DNA of 64,000 nt, taken from Salipiger sp. H15. GTDB taxonomy: Bacteria; Pseudomonadota; Alphaproteobacteria; Rhodobacterales; Rhodobacteraceae. Positions 45,990 to 54,837 of the stretch are shown here, in pieces (the stretch's first letter is position 1; each line of letters opens with the position of its first letter). The DNA lies in assembly GCF_040409955.1 (NCBI RefSeq), contig NZ_CP123384.1, positions 2,117,501 to 2,181,500 of the forward strand, written 5' to 3'. The translations under genes and the position numbers were made by a program. The notes below the pieces were generated by a model. It ran no database searches and was not told the origin of the DNA. It worked only from the letters and a program-made list of their open reading frames with translations.

Positions 45990-46739
45990 TCAGTCGAGCG
46001 CCTTGTCGCTGCTGCCCGCGTCGCCCTTCACCCAGTAGCCCGCCGCCTTGAGCCAGGGTGCGGGATGGCCGCGCTCGTCGAGGAAGTGCAGCTTGAGCGC
46101 CCGCGCGACCCTGGCCTCGGCGGCGATCCAGACGAAGCCCCGCCCCTCGGGCAGGGCAAGGCCGCGCGCCGCTTCGAGCAGCGCCTCCGGCTCGTGCGCC
46201 TCGGCGACCGGGCGGTGCAGCCAGTGCGCCTCCTGCGCGGCAGCGCTCTCGAAACGCTGCTCGTCCTCGGGTCCGGGCACGGCGGCGAGGGTGATCGCGG
46301 TGACCCCCGCGGGCAGTTCCTCGACCCGGCGACCGATGGCGGGCAGGGCGGTCTCGTCGCCGATCAGCAGGTACCAGTCGAAGACCGGCGCGATCACCGC
46401 CGAGCCGCGCGGTCCGCCGATCCGCAGCGTGTCGCCGGGCACGGCAGCCTCGGCCCAGGCCGTGGCAGGGCCGGCGTCGTGGGTGGCGAAGTCGAGCACC
46501 AGCGTCCCGGCCTTCGCATCGTGGCGGCGCGGGGTGTAATCGCGCATCTCGGGCTTGTCCGCCTCGGCGCCGGGGAAGAAGAGCTTGATATGGTCGTCCG
46601 CGCCAAGGCTGGTGAAGCCCTCGAGCTCCTCCCCGCCGAGCGTGACGCGGATCATGTGCGGGGTGAGGCGCTCGGTGGCCTGCACGGTAAGGGTTCGGCG
46701 CTTCAGCTCGTGCCGGTGCCGGGTGATGACGTTTTCCAT
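45990..46739 (-). CDS. Siderophore-interacting ferric reductase (SIP/YqjH-ViuB type)
   Basis: 249 residues. FAD-binding reductase that reduces ferric siderophores in the cytoplasm to release iron. FAD-binding motif RDYTPRRHD near 65-73 (R-x-Y-T-x-R). HDAGPATAWAEAAVPGD (phosphate/ribityl contacts) and GPRGSAV follow, then the NAD(P)H-binding half with YLLIGDETALPAI and the C-terminal AAGYWVKGD. ATG 46739. It lies 15 bp downstream of a PadR-type regulator gene with a Gly/His-rich N-terminus, the same pairing as E. coli YqjI/YqjH, which suggests metal-responsive repression. Confidence 0.92.
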   Translation of the reverse strand: MENVITRHRHELKRRTLTVQATERLTPHMIRVTLGGEELEGFTSLGADDHIKLFFPGAEADKPEMRDYTPRRHDAKAGTLVLDFATHDAGPATAWAEAAVPGDTLRIGGPRGSAVIAPVFDWYLLIGDETALPAIGRRVEELPAGVTAITLAAVPGPEDEQRFESAAAQEAHWLHRPVAEAHEPEALLEAARGLALPEGRGFVWIAAEARVARALKLHFLDERGHPAPWLKAAGYWVKGDAGSSDKALD

Positions 46740-46754
46740 GGGGTATCCTTGCTA

Positions 46755-47306
46755 TCAGCTGTCGTCGGAGGGCGCATCGGGCGTGTCGCCCGCGATGGCC
46801 CGGGCGGTGTCTCGTAGCTGCGCGGCAAGCGTGGCGATGAGGGTCTCGTCGGCACCCTCCGCCGCGAACCGGCGGCGCAGGGCGGTCTTGATCTCGTCCA
46901 TGGCGGCGACGATCTCCTTCGGCGCATTGCCGCGGTGCCAGACCGGCGGCTTGCGGGTGAGGAGCTCTTCCGCGGCGGCGCGGTTGGCCTCGACGAAGGC
47001 GGCGCCCTCGGGGGTCAGCCGGGCGCGCTTGCGGCCGCTCTCGTCGGGCTCGACCTGCGCATAGCCCATGTCCTCGAGCCACGAGAGCGTCGGGTAGATC
47101 ACCCCGGGGCTGGGGGCATAGGCGCCGTCGAAGCGCTCCTCGATCGCCTTGATGAGCTCGTAGCCGTGGCGCGGCTGCTCGGCGATCATCGTCAGCACGA
47201 GGAGCCGCAGCTCGCCATATTCGAAGAAGCGCTTGCCGCGCTTGCCGCCGTGCCCGGGGCCGCGGTGGCCGCGGCCCTCGGGGCGCATGTCCTTGCCGTG
47301 TCGCAT
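46755..47306 (-). CDS. PadR-family repressor with Gly/His-rich N-terminus (YqjI-like)
   Basis: 183 residues from ATG 47306. A flexible N-terminal tail of about 26 residues (MRHGKDMRPEGRGHRGPGHG) with His3, His14 and His19 precedes the winged helix: FFEYGELRLLVLTMIAEQPRHGYELIKAIEERF, then SPGVIYPTLSWLEDMGY. A C-terminal dimerisation helix region follows. In E. coli YqjI the longer His/Cys-rich tail binds nickel and relieves repression of the YqjH reductase; here the tail is shorter and has no Cys. It probably represses itself and the reductase 15 bp downstream through the GATATATCG sites at 47333-47359. Confidence 0.88.
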   Translation of the reverse strand: MRHGKDMRPEGRGHRGPGHGGKRGKRFFEYGELRLLVLTMIAEQPRHGYELIKAIEERFDGAYAPSPGVIYPTLSWLEDMGYAQVEPDESGRKRARLTPEGAAFVEANRAAAEELLTRKPPVWHRGNAPKEIVAAMDEIKTALRRRFAAEGADETLIATLAAQLRDTARAIAGDTPDAPSDDS

Positions 47307-47332
47307 TGTCCTTCCCTCCAACGGGAGAATCT

Positions 47333-47359
47333 CGATATATCGTAAGATAAGATATATCG
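47333..47359. promoter_or_regulatory. PadR operator: two GATATATCG sites
   Basis: CGATATATCG, a perfect palindrome (47333-47342), and GATATATCG (47351-47359) lie 17 bp apart, 27 bp upstream of the PadR-type gene. They fit a PadR dimer operator with autoregulation. Confidence 0.7.
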
Positions 47360-47455
47360 GAAATTTCGCAAGAGGGCGCCGGATCACGCTGCCGAGAGGG
47401 GCGATCCGGCGGCGCACACGTCGGCTGTCATCAAAGTTTCACTGGCCCGGGAGTG

Positions 47456-47479
47456 ATATTTCGCATATTCGTGAAATAT
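47456..47479. promoter_or_regulatory. Probable ArsR operator overlapping the arsR-arsC start codon
   Basis: ATATTTC (47456-47462) and GAAATAT (47473-47479) form an interrupted palindrome with 10 bp between arms, in an AT-rich patch. The right arm includes the first two bases of the start codon at 47478. Length and position fit an autoregulated ArsR site. Confidence 0.7.
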
Positions 47480-48344
47480 GGAAAAAGATATTCCCGACCG
47501 CCTCATGACCCTTGGCCACCCGCAGCGACTGGCGATCTTCCGGCTGCTCATGCGCCGCTATCCCGACCGCCTGCCCGCGGGCGAGATCGCCGAGGCGCTG
47601 GGGCTCAAGGCCAGCACGCTCTCGACCTATCTCGCGGCGCTGATGCGCGCGGGGCTGGTGACGCAGGACCGGGCAGGGACCTCGCTGCTCTACGCGATCG
47701 ACATGGGGCAGGTGCAGGGCACCTTCGACTACCTGCTGCGCGACTGCTGCCGCGGCCGCCCCGAGATCTGTTCCCCGACCCCCCAATTCGCGACAGAAGG
47801 AGCCTCTCCGATGACCGACCCGGCACCGGACCGCACATATGCCGTTCTGTTCATCTGCACCGGCAATTCCGCCCGCTCGATCTTTGCCGAGACGTTGCTG
47901 CGCGAGATCGCCGGCGACCGGTTCACCGCCTATTCGGCGGGGACGCGGCCCAATTCCGAGCTGAACCCGATCGCCGTCGAGCTGCTGCGCCAGAAGGGCC
48001 ATGACATCGCCCTGCTGCGCGCGAAGAGCATCGCGGAATTCTCCGGCAAGGGCGCGCCCGATCTCGATTTCGTCTTCACCGTCTGCAACCCGGCGGCCAA
48101 CGAGGACTGCCCGGCCTGGGAGGGCCAGCCGATCAGCGGCCACTGGGGCATGCCCGACCCGGCGCAGGCCACCGGCACCGAGGCCGAGAAGATGCTCGCC
48201 TTCCAGCAGGCCTACGGCGCGCTCAAGCACCGGATCGAGGCCTTTTCCGCGCTGCCCATCGCCACCCTCAGCCGCATCTCGCTGCAATCGGCGGTCGACG
48301 AGATCGGCCGCAAGCCCCTGACCCATCTGGAAGACCACGCATGA
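47478..48344 (+). CDS. ArsR-ArsC fusion: arsenite-responsive repressor joined to arsenate reductase
   Basis: 288 residues. Residues 1-95 are an ArsR winged helix ([16 protein letters not shown], then [19 protein letters not shown]). Cys90, Cys91 and Cys98 ([11 protein letters not shown]) form a C-terminal arsenite site like that of Acidithiobacillus ArsR (C95, C96, C102). Residues about 120-288 are a low-molecular-weight-phosphatase-type arsenate reductase with Cys127-x5-Arg133 (CTGNSAR) and the C-terminal acid loop WGMPDPA. An AAGGAG (47797-47802) lies 8 bp before an internal ATG at 47811 (Met112), so free ArsC may also be made. The main start at 47478 lacks a ribosome-binding site. Overlaps the next gene by ATGA. 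Confidence 0.92.
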   Translation: MEKDIPDRLMTLGHPQRLAIFRLLMRRYPDRLPAGEIAEALGLKASTLSTYLAALMRAGLVTQDRAGTSLLYAIDMGQVQGTFDYLLRDCCRGRPEICSPTPQFATEGASPMTDPAPDRTYAVLFICTGNSARSIFAETLLREIAGDRFTAYSAGTRPNSELNPIAVELLRQKGHDIALLRAKSIAEFSGKGAPDLDFVFTVCNPAANEDCPAWEGQPISGHWGMPDPAQATGTEAEKMLAFQQAYGALKHRIEAFSALPIATLSRISLQSAVDEIGRKPLTHLEDHA

Positions 48345-49339
48345 CCACCTACGCCCTGAACGGCCTCGGCCGCATCGGAAAGCTCGCCCTGAAGCCGCTG
48401 CTGGAGAGGGGTGCGAAGATCGCCTGGATCAACGACGCCGTGGGCGATCCGGCGATGCACGCGCACCTGCTGGAGTTCGACACGGTGCACGGGCGCTGGA
48501 ACGCGGATTTCGCCCATGACGCGCAGAGCGTCACCGTGGACGGCACCCGGCTGCCCTTCGTCGGCACCGGGGATCTGTCGGCGCTGCCGCTCGAGGGGGT
48601 GGACGTGGTGATCGACTGCACGGGCGTCTTCAAGTCCGAGGCGGCGCTCGCGCCCTATTTCGCCGCGGGGGTGAAGAAGGTCGTCGTCTCGGCCCCGGTC
48701 AAGGACGGGCGAACGGCGAACATCGTCTACGGCGTCAACGAAGGCACCTATGATCCGGCCCGGCACGACATCGTCACGGCGGCCTCCTGCACCACCAACT
48801 GCCTTGCCCCGGTGGTGAAGGTGATCCATGAGAACATCGGCATAAGGCACGGGTCGATCACGACAATCCACGACGTGACCAACACCCAGACCATCGTCGA
48901 CCGGCCCGCCAAGGACCTGCGCCGGGCGCGCTCGGCGCTGAATTCGCTGGTCCCCACGACCACAGGCTCGGCCACCGCGATCACGCTGATCTACCCCGAG
49001 CTCAAGGGGCGCCTGAACGGCCACGCGGTGCGCGTGCCGCTGCTCAACGCCTCGCTCACCGACTGCGTCTTCGAGGTCGAACGGGCGACCAGCGCCGCGG
49101 AGGTCAACGCGCTCTTCGAGGCGGCGTCGAAGGGCGCGCTAAAGGGCATCCTCGGCTACGAGGAACGCCCGCTGGTCTCGTCGGATTACACCAACGACAC
49201 GCGCAGCTCGATCATCGACGCGCCCTCCACGATGGTGGTGGCTGGCACGCAGGTGAAGGTCTACGCCTGGTACGACAACGAGATGGGCTACGCGCACCGG
49301 CTGGTGGACGTGGCGCTGATGGTCGGGGGGCGGCTGTGA
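48341..49339 (+). CDS. gap: ArsJ-associated glyceraldehyde-3-phosphate dehydrogenase
   Basis: 332 residues. NAD fold NGLGRIGK at 7-14, catalytic Cys150 in AASCTTNC, and C-terminal [11 protein letters not shown]. In ars operons such GAPDHs use arsenate in place of phosphate to make 1-arseno-3-phosphoglycerate, which ArsJ exports and which then hydrolyses outside. The gene overlaps arsR-arsC and arsJ by 4 bp on either side, which supports that role over glycolysis. It is distinct from the cbb gap at 6 kb. Confidence 0.93.
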   Translation: MTTYALNGLGRIGKLALKPLLERGAKIAWINDAVGDPAMHAHLLEFDTVHGRWNADFAHDAQSVTVDGTRLPFVGTGDLSALPLEGVDVVIDCTGVFKSEAALAPYFAAGVKKVVVSAPVKDGRTANIVYGVNEGTYDPARHDIVTAASCTTNCLAPVVKVIHENIGIRHGSITTIHDVTNTQTIVDRPAKDLRRARSALNSLVPTTTGSATAITLIYPELKGRLNGHAVRVPLLNASLTDCVFEVERATSAAEVNALFEAASKGALKGILGYEERPLVSSDYTNDTRSSIIDAPSTMVVAGTQVKVYAWYDNEMGYAHRLVDVALMVGGRL

Positions 49340-50613
49340 GCGAGGCTGCGCGCGAAAGGCCCGAGGGGCTCTCGGCCTACATCGCCGTCACCGCCGCCTA
49401 CTGGGCCTTCATGCTCACCGACGGCGCGCTCAGGATGCTGGTGCTGCTGCATTTCCACGGGCTCGGCTTCAGCGCGGTGCAGCTGGCCTATCTCTTCGTG
49501 CTCTATGAGATCGCGGGGATGGTGACCAACCTCTCGGCGGGCTGGATCGCGGCGCGGTTCGGGCTCACCTCGACGCTCTACGCGGGGCTCGGGCTGCAGG
49601 TGGCGGCGCTGCTGGCGCTGACGCAGCTCGATCCGTCGTGGAGCGTTGCCGCCTCGGTTGCCTTCGTCATGTGCGTGCAGGGCGCGTCGGGCGTGGCCAA
49701 GGACCTGGCGAAGATGTCGTCGAAATCGGCGGTGAAGCTGCTCGCCCCGTCCGAAGGCGGCGGGCTCTTCCGCTGGGTGGCGCTGCTCACCGGCTCGAAG
49801 AACGCGGTCAAGGGGCTGGGCTTCCTGCTCGGCGCGGTGCTGCTGGCGGGGCTCGGCTTCAAGTGGGCGGTGCTGGCGATGGCACTGGTGCTGGGGGTGA
49901 TCCTCATGGCGGTCTGCATCTTCATGCCGGGCGGGCTGCCGAAGGGCCGCAAGGGGGCGAAATTCTCCGAGGTCTTCTCGAAATCGCCCAACGTGAACTG
50001 GCTCTCGGCGGCGCGGGTGTTCCTCTTCGGGGCGCGCGACGTGTGGTTCGTGGTGGGCATCCCGATCTACTTCTACGCCGTGCTCTCGGACGGGTCCGAG
50101 GCGGGCAACCGCGCGGCCTTCTTCATGATCGGCACCTTCATGGCGCTCTGGGTGATCCTCTACGGCGCGGTGCAGGCGGGCGCGCCGTGCATCCTGCGCG
50201 CGGGGTCGCGCCCCGAGGCCGAGCTGATCCGCGCCGCGCGGGGCTGGGCGCTGCTGCTCTTCGTGGTGCCCGCCGCGCTGACGCTGGCGGTGCTGCTCGC
50301 GGGAGGGCCGCAGCCGTGGCTGACCGCGCTGCTGGTGATCGGGCTGCTGGTCTTCGGGGCGATCTTCGCGGTCAACTCGTCGCTGCATTCCTACCTGATC
50401 CTTGCCTTCACGAAATCCGAGCGGGTGACCATGGACGTCGGCTTCTACTACATGGCCAATGCCGCGGGGCGGCTGATCGGCACGCTGCTGTCGGGGCTGA
50501 CCTACCAGCTGGGAGGCCTGCCGCTGGTGCTGGGCACGGCGGCGGCCATGGTGGCGCTGGCGGCGCTGATCTCGGGCAGGCTGCAGGCGATGCCGGCGGA
50601 GGCGGCGGCATGA
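49336..50613 (+). CDS. arsJ: Organoarsenical efflux permease ArsJ (MFS)
   Basis: 425 residues, about 11-12 membrane helices of the major facilitator type. ArsJ-like blocks include [21 protein letters not shown] near 16-36, [20 protein letters not shown], and the [21 protein letters not shown] cytoplasmic loop. Exports 1-arseno-3-phosphoglycerate made by the adjacent GAPDH, a net arsenate efflux route. Starts at GTG 49336 overlapping the GAPDH stop; its own stop overlaps acr3. Confidence 0.93.
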   Translation: MSEAARERPEGLSAYIAVTAAYWAFMLTDGALRMLVLLHFHGLGFSAVQLAYLFVLYEIAGMVTNLSAGWIAARFGLTSTLYAGLGLQVAALLALTQLDPSWSVAASVAFVMCVQGASGVAKDLAKMSSKSAVKLLAPSEGGGLFRWVALLTGSKNAVKGLGFLLGAVLLAGLGFKWAVLAMALVLGVILMAVCIFMPGGLPKGRKGAKFSEVFSKSPNVNWLSAARVFLFGARDVWFVVGIPIYFYAVLSDGSEAGNRAAFFMIGTFMALWVILYGAVQAGAPCILRAGSRPEAELIRAARGWALLLFVVPAALTLAVLLAGGPQPWLTALLVIGLLVFGAIFAVNSSLHSYLILAFTKSERVTMDVGFYYMANAAGRLIGTLLSGLTYQLGGLPLVLGTAAAMVALAALISGRLQAMPAEAAA

Positions 50614-51626
50614 GCGGGTTCGAGCGATACCTCAGCCTCTGGGTGGCGCTGGCCATGGCGGGCGGGATCGTCATCGGCGCGGCGGTCCCGGCACTGGTCG
50701 AGGCCATCGCCGCGGCGGAAGTGGCCCGCGTCAACCTCGTGGTCGCGGTGCTGATCTGGGCCATGGTTTACCCGATGATGGTCGGCGTCGACCCCGGCGC
50801 GCTGAAGGACGCGCTGCGCCAGCCGAAGGGGCTGGCGATCACGCTGGCGGTCAACTGGCTGGTCAAGCCCTTCACCATGGCGCTGCTGGCGGTGCTCTTC
50901 TTCGACCACGTCTTCGCGCCCTGGATCGCGCCCGAGGACGCGGCGCAATACACCGCCGGGCTCATCCTGCTGGGCGCGGCGCCCTGCACGGCGATGGTCT
51001 TCGTCTGGTCGCAGCTGACCCGCGGCGACGCGAACTACACGCTGCTGCAGGTCTCGGTGAACGACGTGGTGATGGTCTTCGCCTTCGCGCCCATCGTCGC
51101 CTTCCTGCTCGGCGTCACCGACATCGAGGTGCCCTGGCAGACGCTGCTGCTGTCGGTGGTGCTCTTCGTGCTGCTGCCGCTGCTGGCGGGGGGCTGGACA
51201 CGGCGCAGGCTCGGCACGCCGGAGCGCATCGCGGATTTCCAGGCGCGGGTGAAGCCGTGGTCGGTGATCGGCCTCATCGCGACGGTGGCGATCCTCTTCG
51301 GCCTGCAGGGGCAGGTGATCCTGAGCCGGCCCGGGGTGATCGGGCTCATCGCGGTGCCGATCCTGATCCAGTCCTACGGCATCTTCGCGCTGGCCTATCT
51401 CGCCGCCTGGCTGCTGCGCGTGCCGCACCGGATCGCCGCGCCCTGCGCGCTGATCGGCACGTCGAACTTCTTCGAGCTGGCGGTGGCGGTGGCGATCTCG
51501 CTCTTCGGGCTCGGCTCGGGGGCGGCGCTGGCGACGGTGGTCGGCGTTCTGGTCGAGGTGCCGGTGATGCTGTCGCTGGTGGGCTTTGCCAACCGCACGC
51601 GGCAGGGCTTCCCCGAGGCGGGGTGA
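50610..51626 (+). CDS. acr3: Arsenite efflux transporter Acr3
   Basis: 338 residues, ten predicted membrane helices (BART superfamily). The essential cysteine of Acr3 is in [15 protein letters not shown] (helix 4), and the conserved Glu in [13 protein letters not shown] (helix 9). Extrudes arsenite with proton exchange. ATG 50610 overlaps the arsJ stop. Last gene of the operon and ended by a strong hairpin. This is the ACR3 type, not ArsB. Confidence 0.96.
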   Translation: MSGFERYLSLWVALAMAGGIVIGAAVPALVEAIAAAEVARVNLVVAVLIWAMVYPMMVGVDPGALKDALRQPKGLAITLAVNWLVKPFTMALLAVLFFDHVFAPWIAPEDAAQYTAGLILLGAAPCTAMVFVWSQLTRGDANYTLLQVSVNDVVMVFAFAPIVAFLLGVTDIEVPWQTLLLSVVLFVLLPLLAGGWTRRRLGTPERIADFQARVKPWSVIGLIATVAILFGLQGQVILSRPGVIGLIAVPILIQSYGIFALAYLAAWLLRVPHRIAAPCALIGTSNFFELAVAVAISLFGLGSGAALATVVGVLVEVPVMLSLVGFANRTRQGFPEAG

Positions 51627-51634
51627 GCCAAGAG

Positions 51635-51665
51635 GAAAGGCCCGGGCAGGGGGCCCGGGCCTTTC
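51635..51665. terminator. Terminator between acr3 and the RND pump gene
   Basis: Perfect 13-bp stem GAAAGGCCCGGGC (51635-51647) with GCCCGGGCCTTTC (51653-51665), 5-nt loop. A/T pairs at the base give a short U-run in both directions, so it serves both convergent operons. Confidence 0.85.
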
Positions 51666-51681
51666 GCGGTTCCTCGCTTGG

Positions 51682-54600
51682 TCAGACCACCGGGGGCGTG
51701 CGGCCGCGGTGGATTTTCTCGCGCAGGCCCTGGATGATCTTGTAGAAGACCGGGCCGAAGATCGCCCCCAGCACCGCCGAGGCGATGGCCCCGCCGAACA
51801 CCGCAAGGCCGAGCGACACCCGGCTCGCCGAGCCCGCGCCCGAGGCGATGACCAGCGGATAGACCCCGACCGCGAAGGCCAGCACCGTCATCATCACCGG
51901 CCGGAAGCGCAGCCGCGCCGCCTGCATGGCGCTGTCGTGCAGCTCGAGCTCCGCCGCCTCGCGTTGCTGCTTGCCGAACTCGACGATGAGGATCGCCGTC
52001 TTCGCCGCCAGCGCGATCAGCATCAGCAGGCCGATCTGCCCGTAGAGGCTCAGCGGCTGGCCCGCGATCTTCAGCGAGACCAGCGCCCCCAGCACCGCGA
52101 AGGGCACCGTCAGCAGCACCGCGACGGGGGTCAGGAAGCTTTCGTAGAGCGCCGCGAGGAAGAGGAAGGTGAACACCAGGCTCAGCCCCAGCGCGATCGG
52201 CACCGCGTTGCCCGAGGCCCGTTCCTCGCGCGAGGAGCCGGTCCATTCGTAGCGGAAGCCCTCGGGCAGGGCGGTCCCGGCGACCTCCTCGAAGGTGGTC
52301 ATCGCGTCGCCGGTGCTGAAGCCGCCGGCGGCGTTGGGAATGCCGGTGACCGTCGCCGAGTTGTAGGTGTTGTAGCGGTAGAGCACGTCCGGGCCGATGG
52401 TCGGCACCGGGTTGACCACGGTCGAGAGCGGCACCATGCCGCCATCGCGGTTGCGCACGTAGAGCGTGTCGAAGGCGCGCTCGTTCTGCCGGAACTCGGC
52501 GTCGGCCTGGATCATCACCTTGTAGGACTGGCCGAAGACGTTGAAGTCGTTGATGTAGAGCGCGCCAAGCTGGGCCTGCAGGGTCAGGAAGATGTCCGAG
52601 ATCTGCACGCCGAGCGTCTTGGCCCGGATCCGGTCGATGTCGAGGAAGAGCTGCGGCGCGTCGGCCTTGAAGGTGGAATAGGCCATCGCGATCTGCTCGG
52701 CGCCGTTGGCGGGCGCAAGGAAGGACTGCAGCGCGGCGGTCATCTCCTCGGGCCCGCGGCCCTGCGTGTCCTCGAGCACGAACGACAGGCCCTCGACCGC
52801 GCCGATGCCGGGCAGTGCGGGGGCGCCGAAGATGATCGTCTTGGCCTCGGGCATGTCGGCGAACTGCTGCGTGAACTTGCGCTGCAGGAAGGCCTGGCTG
52901 CTCTCGACCGTCGTGCGCTCCTTCCACTCCTTGAGCTTGACGATGATCATCCCGGCATTGGATTGCAGCGCCGAGTTGAGGATCGAGTAGCCGTTCACCG
53001 ACAGCACGTTCTCGACCGCCTCGTCCTCTCCCAGCGCCTCGGTCAGCCGGTCCATGATCTTCTCGGTCCGGTTCAGCGAGGCGCCCGAGGGCAGCTGCAC
53101 GTCGACCATGAAGAAGCCCTTGTCCTCGGCCGGGATGAAGCTGGTCGGCGTGGTAGTGAAGAGCGAGTACATGGCGAAGAACAGCGCCGCCACGATGGCG
53201 ATGGCGATGATCGCGTTGCGGGCTAGGAAGTCGACGATCCCCGTGTAGATGCGGGTGATCCAGTCGAAGCCCTTGTTGAAGCCGCGGATGAGGAAGTTCG
53301 GGTGCATCCCCGGCTTCATCAGCACCGAGGCGAGCGCCGGGCTGAGCGTCAGCGCGTTGACCATCGAGATCAGCACCGAGACGGTGAGCGTCGCGCCGAA
53401 CTGGCTGAACATACGCCCGGTGATCCCCGGCAGCAGCAGCGTCGGCCCGAAGACCGCCGCCAGCACCAGCGAGGTCGCGACGATCGGCCCCGTCACCTCG
53501 GCCATGGCGCGTTTCGTCGCCTCGACCGAGCCGATCTCGGGGTTCTCGTGCAGGATGCGCTCGACGTTCTCGACCACGATGATCGCGTCGTCCACCACCA
53601 GTGCGATGGCGAGGATGAGCGCGAACAGTGTCACCGTGTTGATCGTCATGCCGAAGGCGTAGAGCACCGCCAGCGTGCCGATGATCGAGACCGGCACGGC
53701 GATGGTCGGAATGAGCGTCGCGCGCACCGAGCCGAGGAAGATGTAGGTCACCGCCACAACCAGCAGGATGGTGAAAATCATGGTGATCACCGTCTCTTCC
53801 AGCGAGGCCTCGATGAACAGCGTGGTGTCGTGGCCGATGACGTAGTCGACCCCCTCGGGGAAGTACTGCTTCAGTTCCTCCATCTTCTCGCGCACCGCCT
53901 CGGCGACGTCGAGCGAGTTGGCCTCGCTCAGCTTGTAGATCGCCATCAGCACGCCGGGCTTGTTGTTGAACTCGCCGTAGCCCTTGTAGGCAAAGGCGCC
54001 GAGCTCGATCCGCGCCACGTCGCGCAATCGCACCACCGAGCCCGCGTCATTCGCCGACAGGACGATGTCGCCGAACTCCTCCTCGGTCTCGAGCCGGCCC
54101 TTGGTGGTCAGCACGTACTGGAACTGCGTGTTCTCGGCCGCCGGGGCGGCGCCGAGCGAGCCCACGGCCGCCTGCACGTTCTGCTCCTTCACGGCGAGGA
54201 CGATCTCGTTCACCGTGAGGTTGTGGTTGGCCATCTTCACCGGGTCGAGCCAGGCGCGCATGCCGTAGTCCAGCGCGCCGATGTTCTCGGCCGCGCCGAC
54301 GCCGGGGATGCGGGCCAGTTCGCCCTCGATGTTGATCGAGGCGTAGTTCGACAGGAAGAGCCCGTCGAAGCGCCCGTCGGGCGAGATGATGTCGACCACC
54401 ATCAGGATGTCGGGGTTGCGCTTGCGCACGCGGATGCCGCGCTGGCGCACCTCGGCGGGCAGCGAGGGCTCGGCCAGCGCCACGCGGTTCTGAACGTCGA
54501 CCTGCGCGAGGTCGGCATCGACGCCGGTCTCGAAGGTCACGGTGAGCGTGTAGCTGCCGTCAGAGGCGGCCTTGGATTCCATGTAGGCCATGCCCTCGGC

Positions 54601-54816
54601 ACCGTTCACCTCGTCCTCGATGGGCGCGGCGACGGCCTGCAGCAGGGTCTCGGCGTCGGCACCGGGGTAGTTGGCGCGCACCACGACCTTGGGCGAGGTG
54701 ATGTCGGGATACTGGTCGATGGGCATGACCTTGAGGGTCAGCAGACCGAACAGCGTGATGAGCATGGAAATGACGAAGGCGAACTTGGGCCGCCGGATGA
54801 AAAATAAAGGTCCCAT
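51682..54816 (-). CDS. RND multidrug efflux transporter (HAE1, AcrB/MexB type)
   Basis: 1044 residues, standard for AcrB. Twelve membrane helices and two large periplasmic loops. The proton-relay region reads ALVVDDAIIVVENVER (helix 4), and the family blocks GTLAVLYAFGMTINTVTLFALILAIAL and the late EFGKQQREAAEL segment are present. It exports hydrophobic or amphiphilic compounds through a periplasmic adaptor and an outer-membrane channel. The adaptor gene is 21 bp upstream; no TolC-type gene is adjacent. ATG 54816. Confidence 0.96.
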   Translation of the reverse strand: MGPLFFIRRPKFAFVISMLITLFGLLTLKVMPIDQYPDITSPKVVVRANYPGADAETLLQAVAAPIEDEVNGAEGMAYMESKAASDGSYTLTVTFETGVDADLAQVDVQNRVALAEPSLPAEVRQRGIRVRKRNPDILMVVDIISPDGRFDGLFLSNYASINIEGELARIPGVGAAENIGALDYGMRAWLDPVKMANHNLTVNEIVLAVKEQNVQAAVGSLGAAPAAENTQFQYVLTTKGRLETEEEFGDIVLSANDAGSVVRLRDVARIELGAFAYKGYGEFNNKPGVLMAIYKLSEANSLDVAEAVREKMEELKQYFPEGVDYVIGHDTTLFIEASLEETVITMIFTILLVVAVTYIFLGSVRATLIPTIAVPVSIIGTLAVLYAFGMTINTVTLFALILAIALVVDDAIIVVENVERILHENPEIGSVEATKRAMAEVTGPIVATSLVLAAVFGPTLLLPGITGRMFSQFGATLTVSVLISMVNALTLSPALASVLMKPGMHPNFLIRGFNKGFDWITRIYTGIVDFLARNAIIAIAIVAALFFAMYSLFTTTPTSFIPAEDKGFFMVDVQLPSGASLNRTEKIMDRLTEALGEDEAVENVLSVNGYSILNSALQSNAGMIIVKLKEWKERTTVESSQAFLQRKFTQQFADMPEAKTIIFGAPALPGIGAVEGLSFVLEDTQGRGPEEMTAALQSFLAPANGAEQIAMAYSTFKADAPQLFLDIDRIRAKTLGVQISDIFLTLQAQLGALYINDFNVFGQSYKVMIQADAEFRQNERAFDTLYVRNRDGGMVPLSTVVNPVPTIGPDVLYRYNTYNSATVTGIPNAAGGFSTGDAMTTFEEVAGTALPEGFRYEWTGSSREERASGNAVPIALGLSLVFTFLFLAALYESFLTPVAVLLTVPFAVLGALVSLKIAGQPLSLYGQIGLLMLIALAAKTAILIVEFGKQQREAAELELHDSAMQAARLRFRPVMMTVLAFAVGVYPLVIASGAGSASRVSLGLAVFGGAIASAVLGAIFGPVFYKIIQGLREKIHRGRTPPVV

Positions 54817-54837
54817 GAAATTCTCCGCTGCCGGGGC

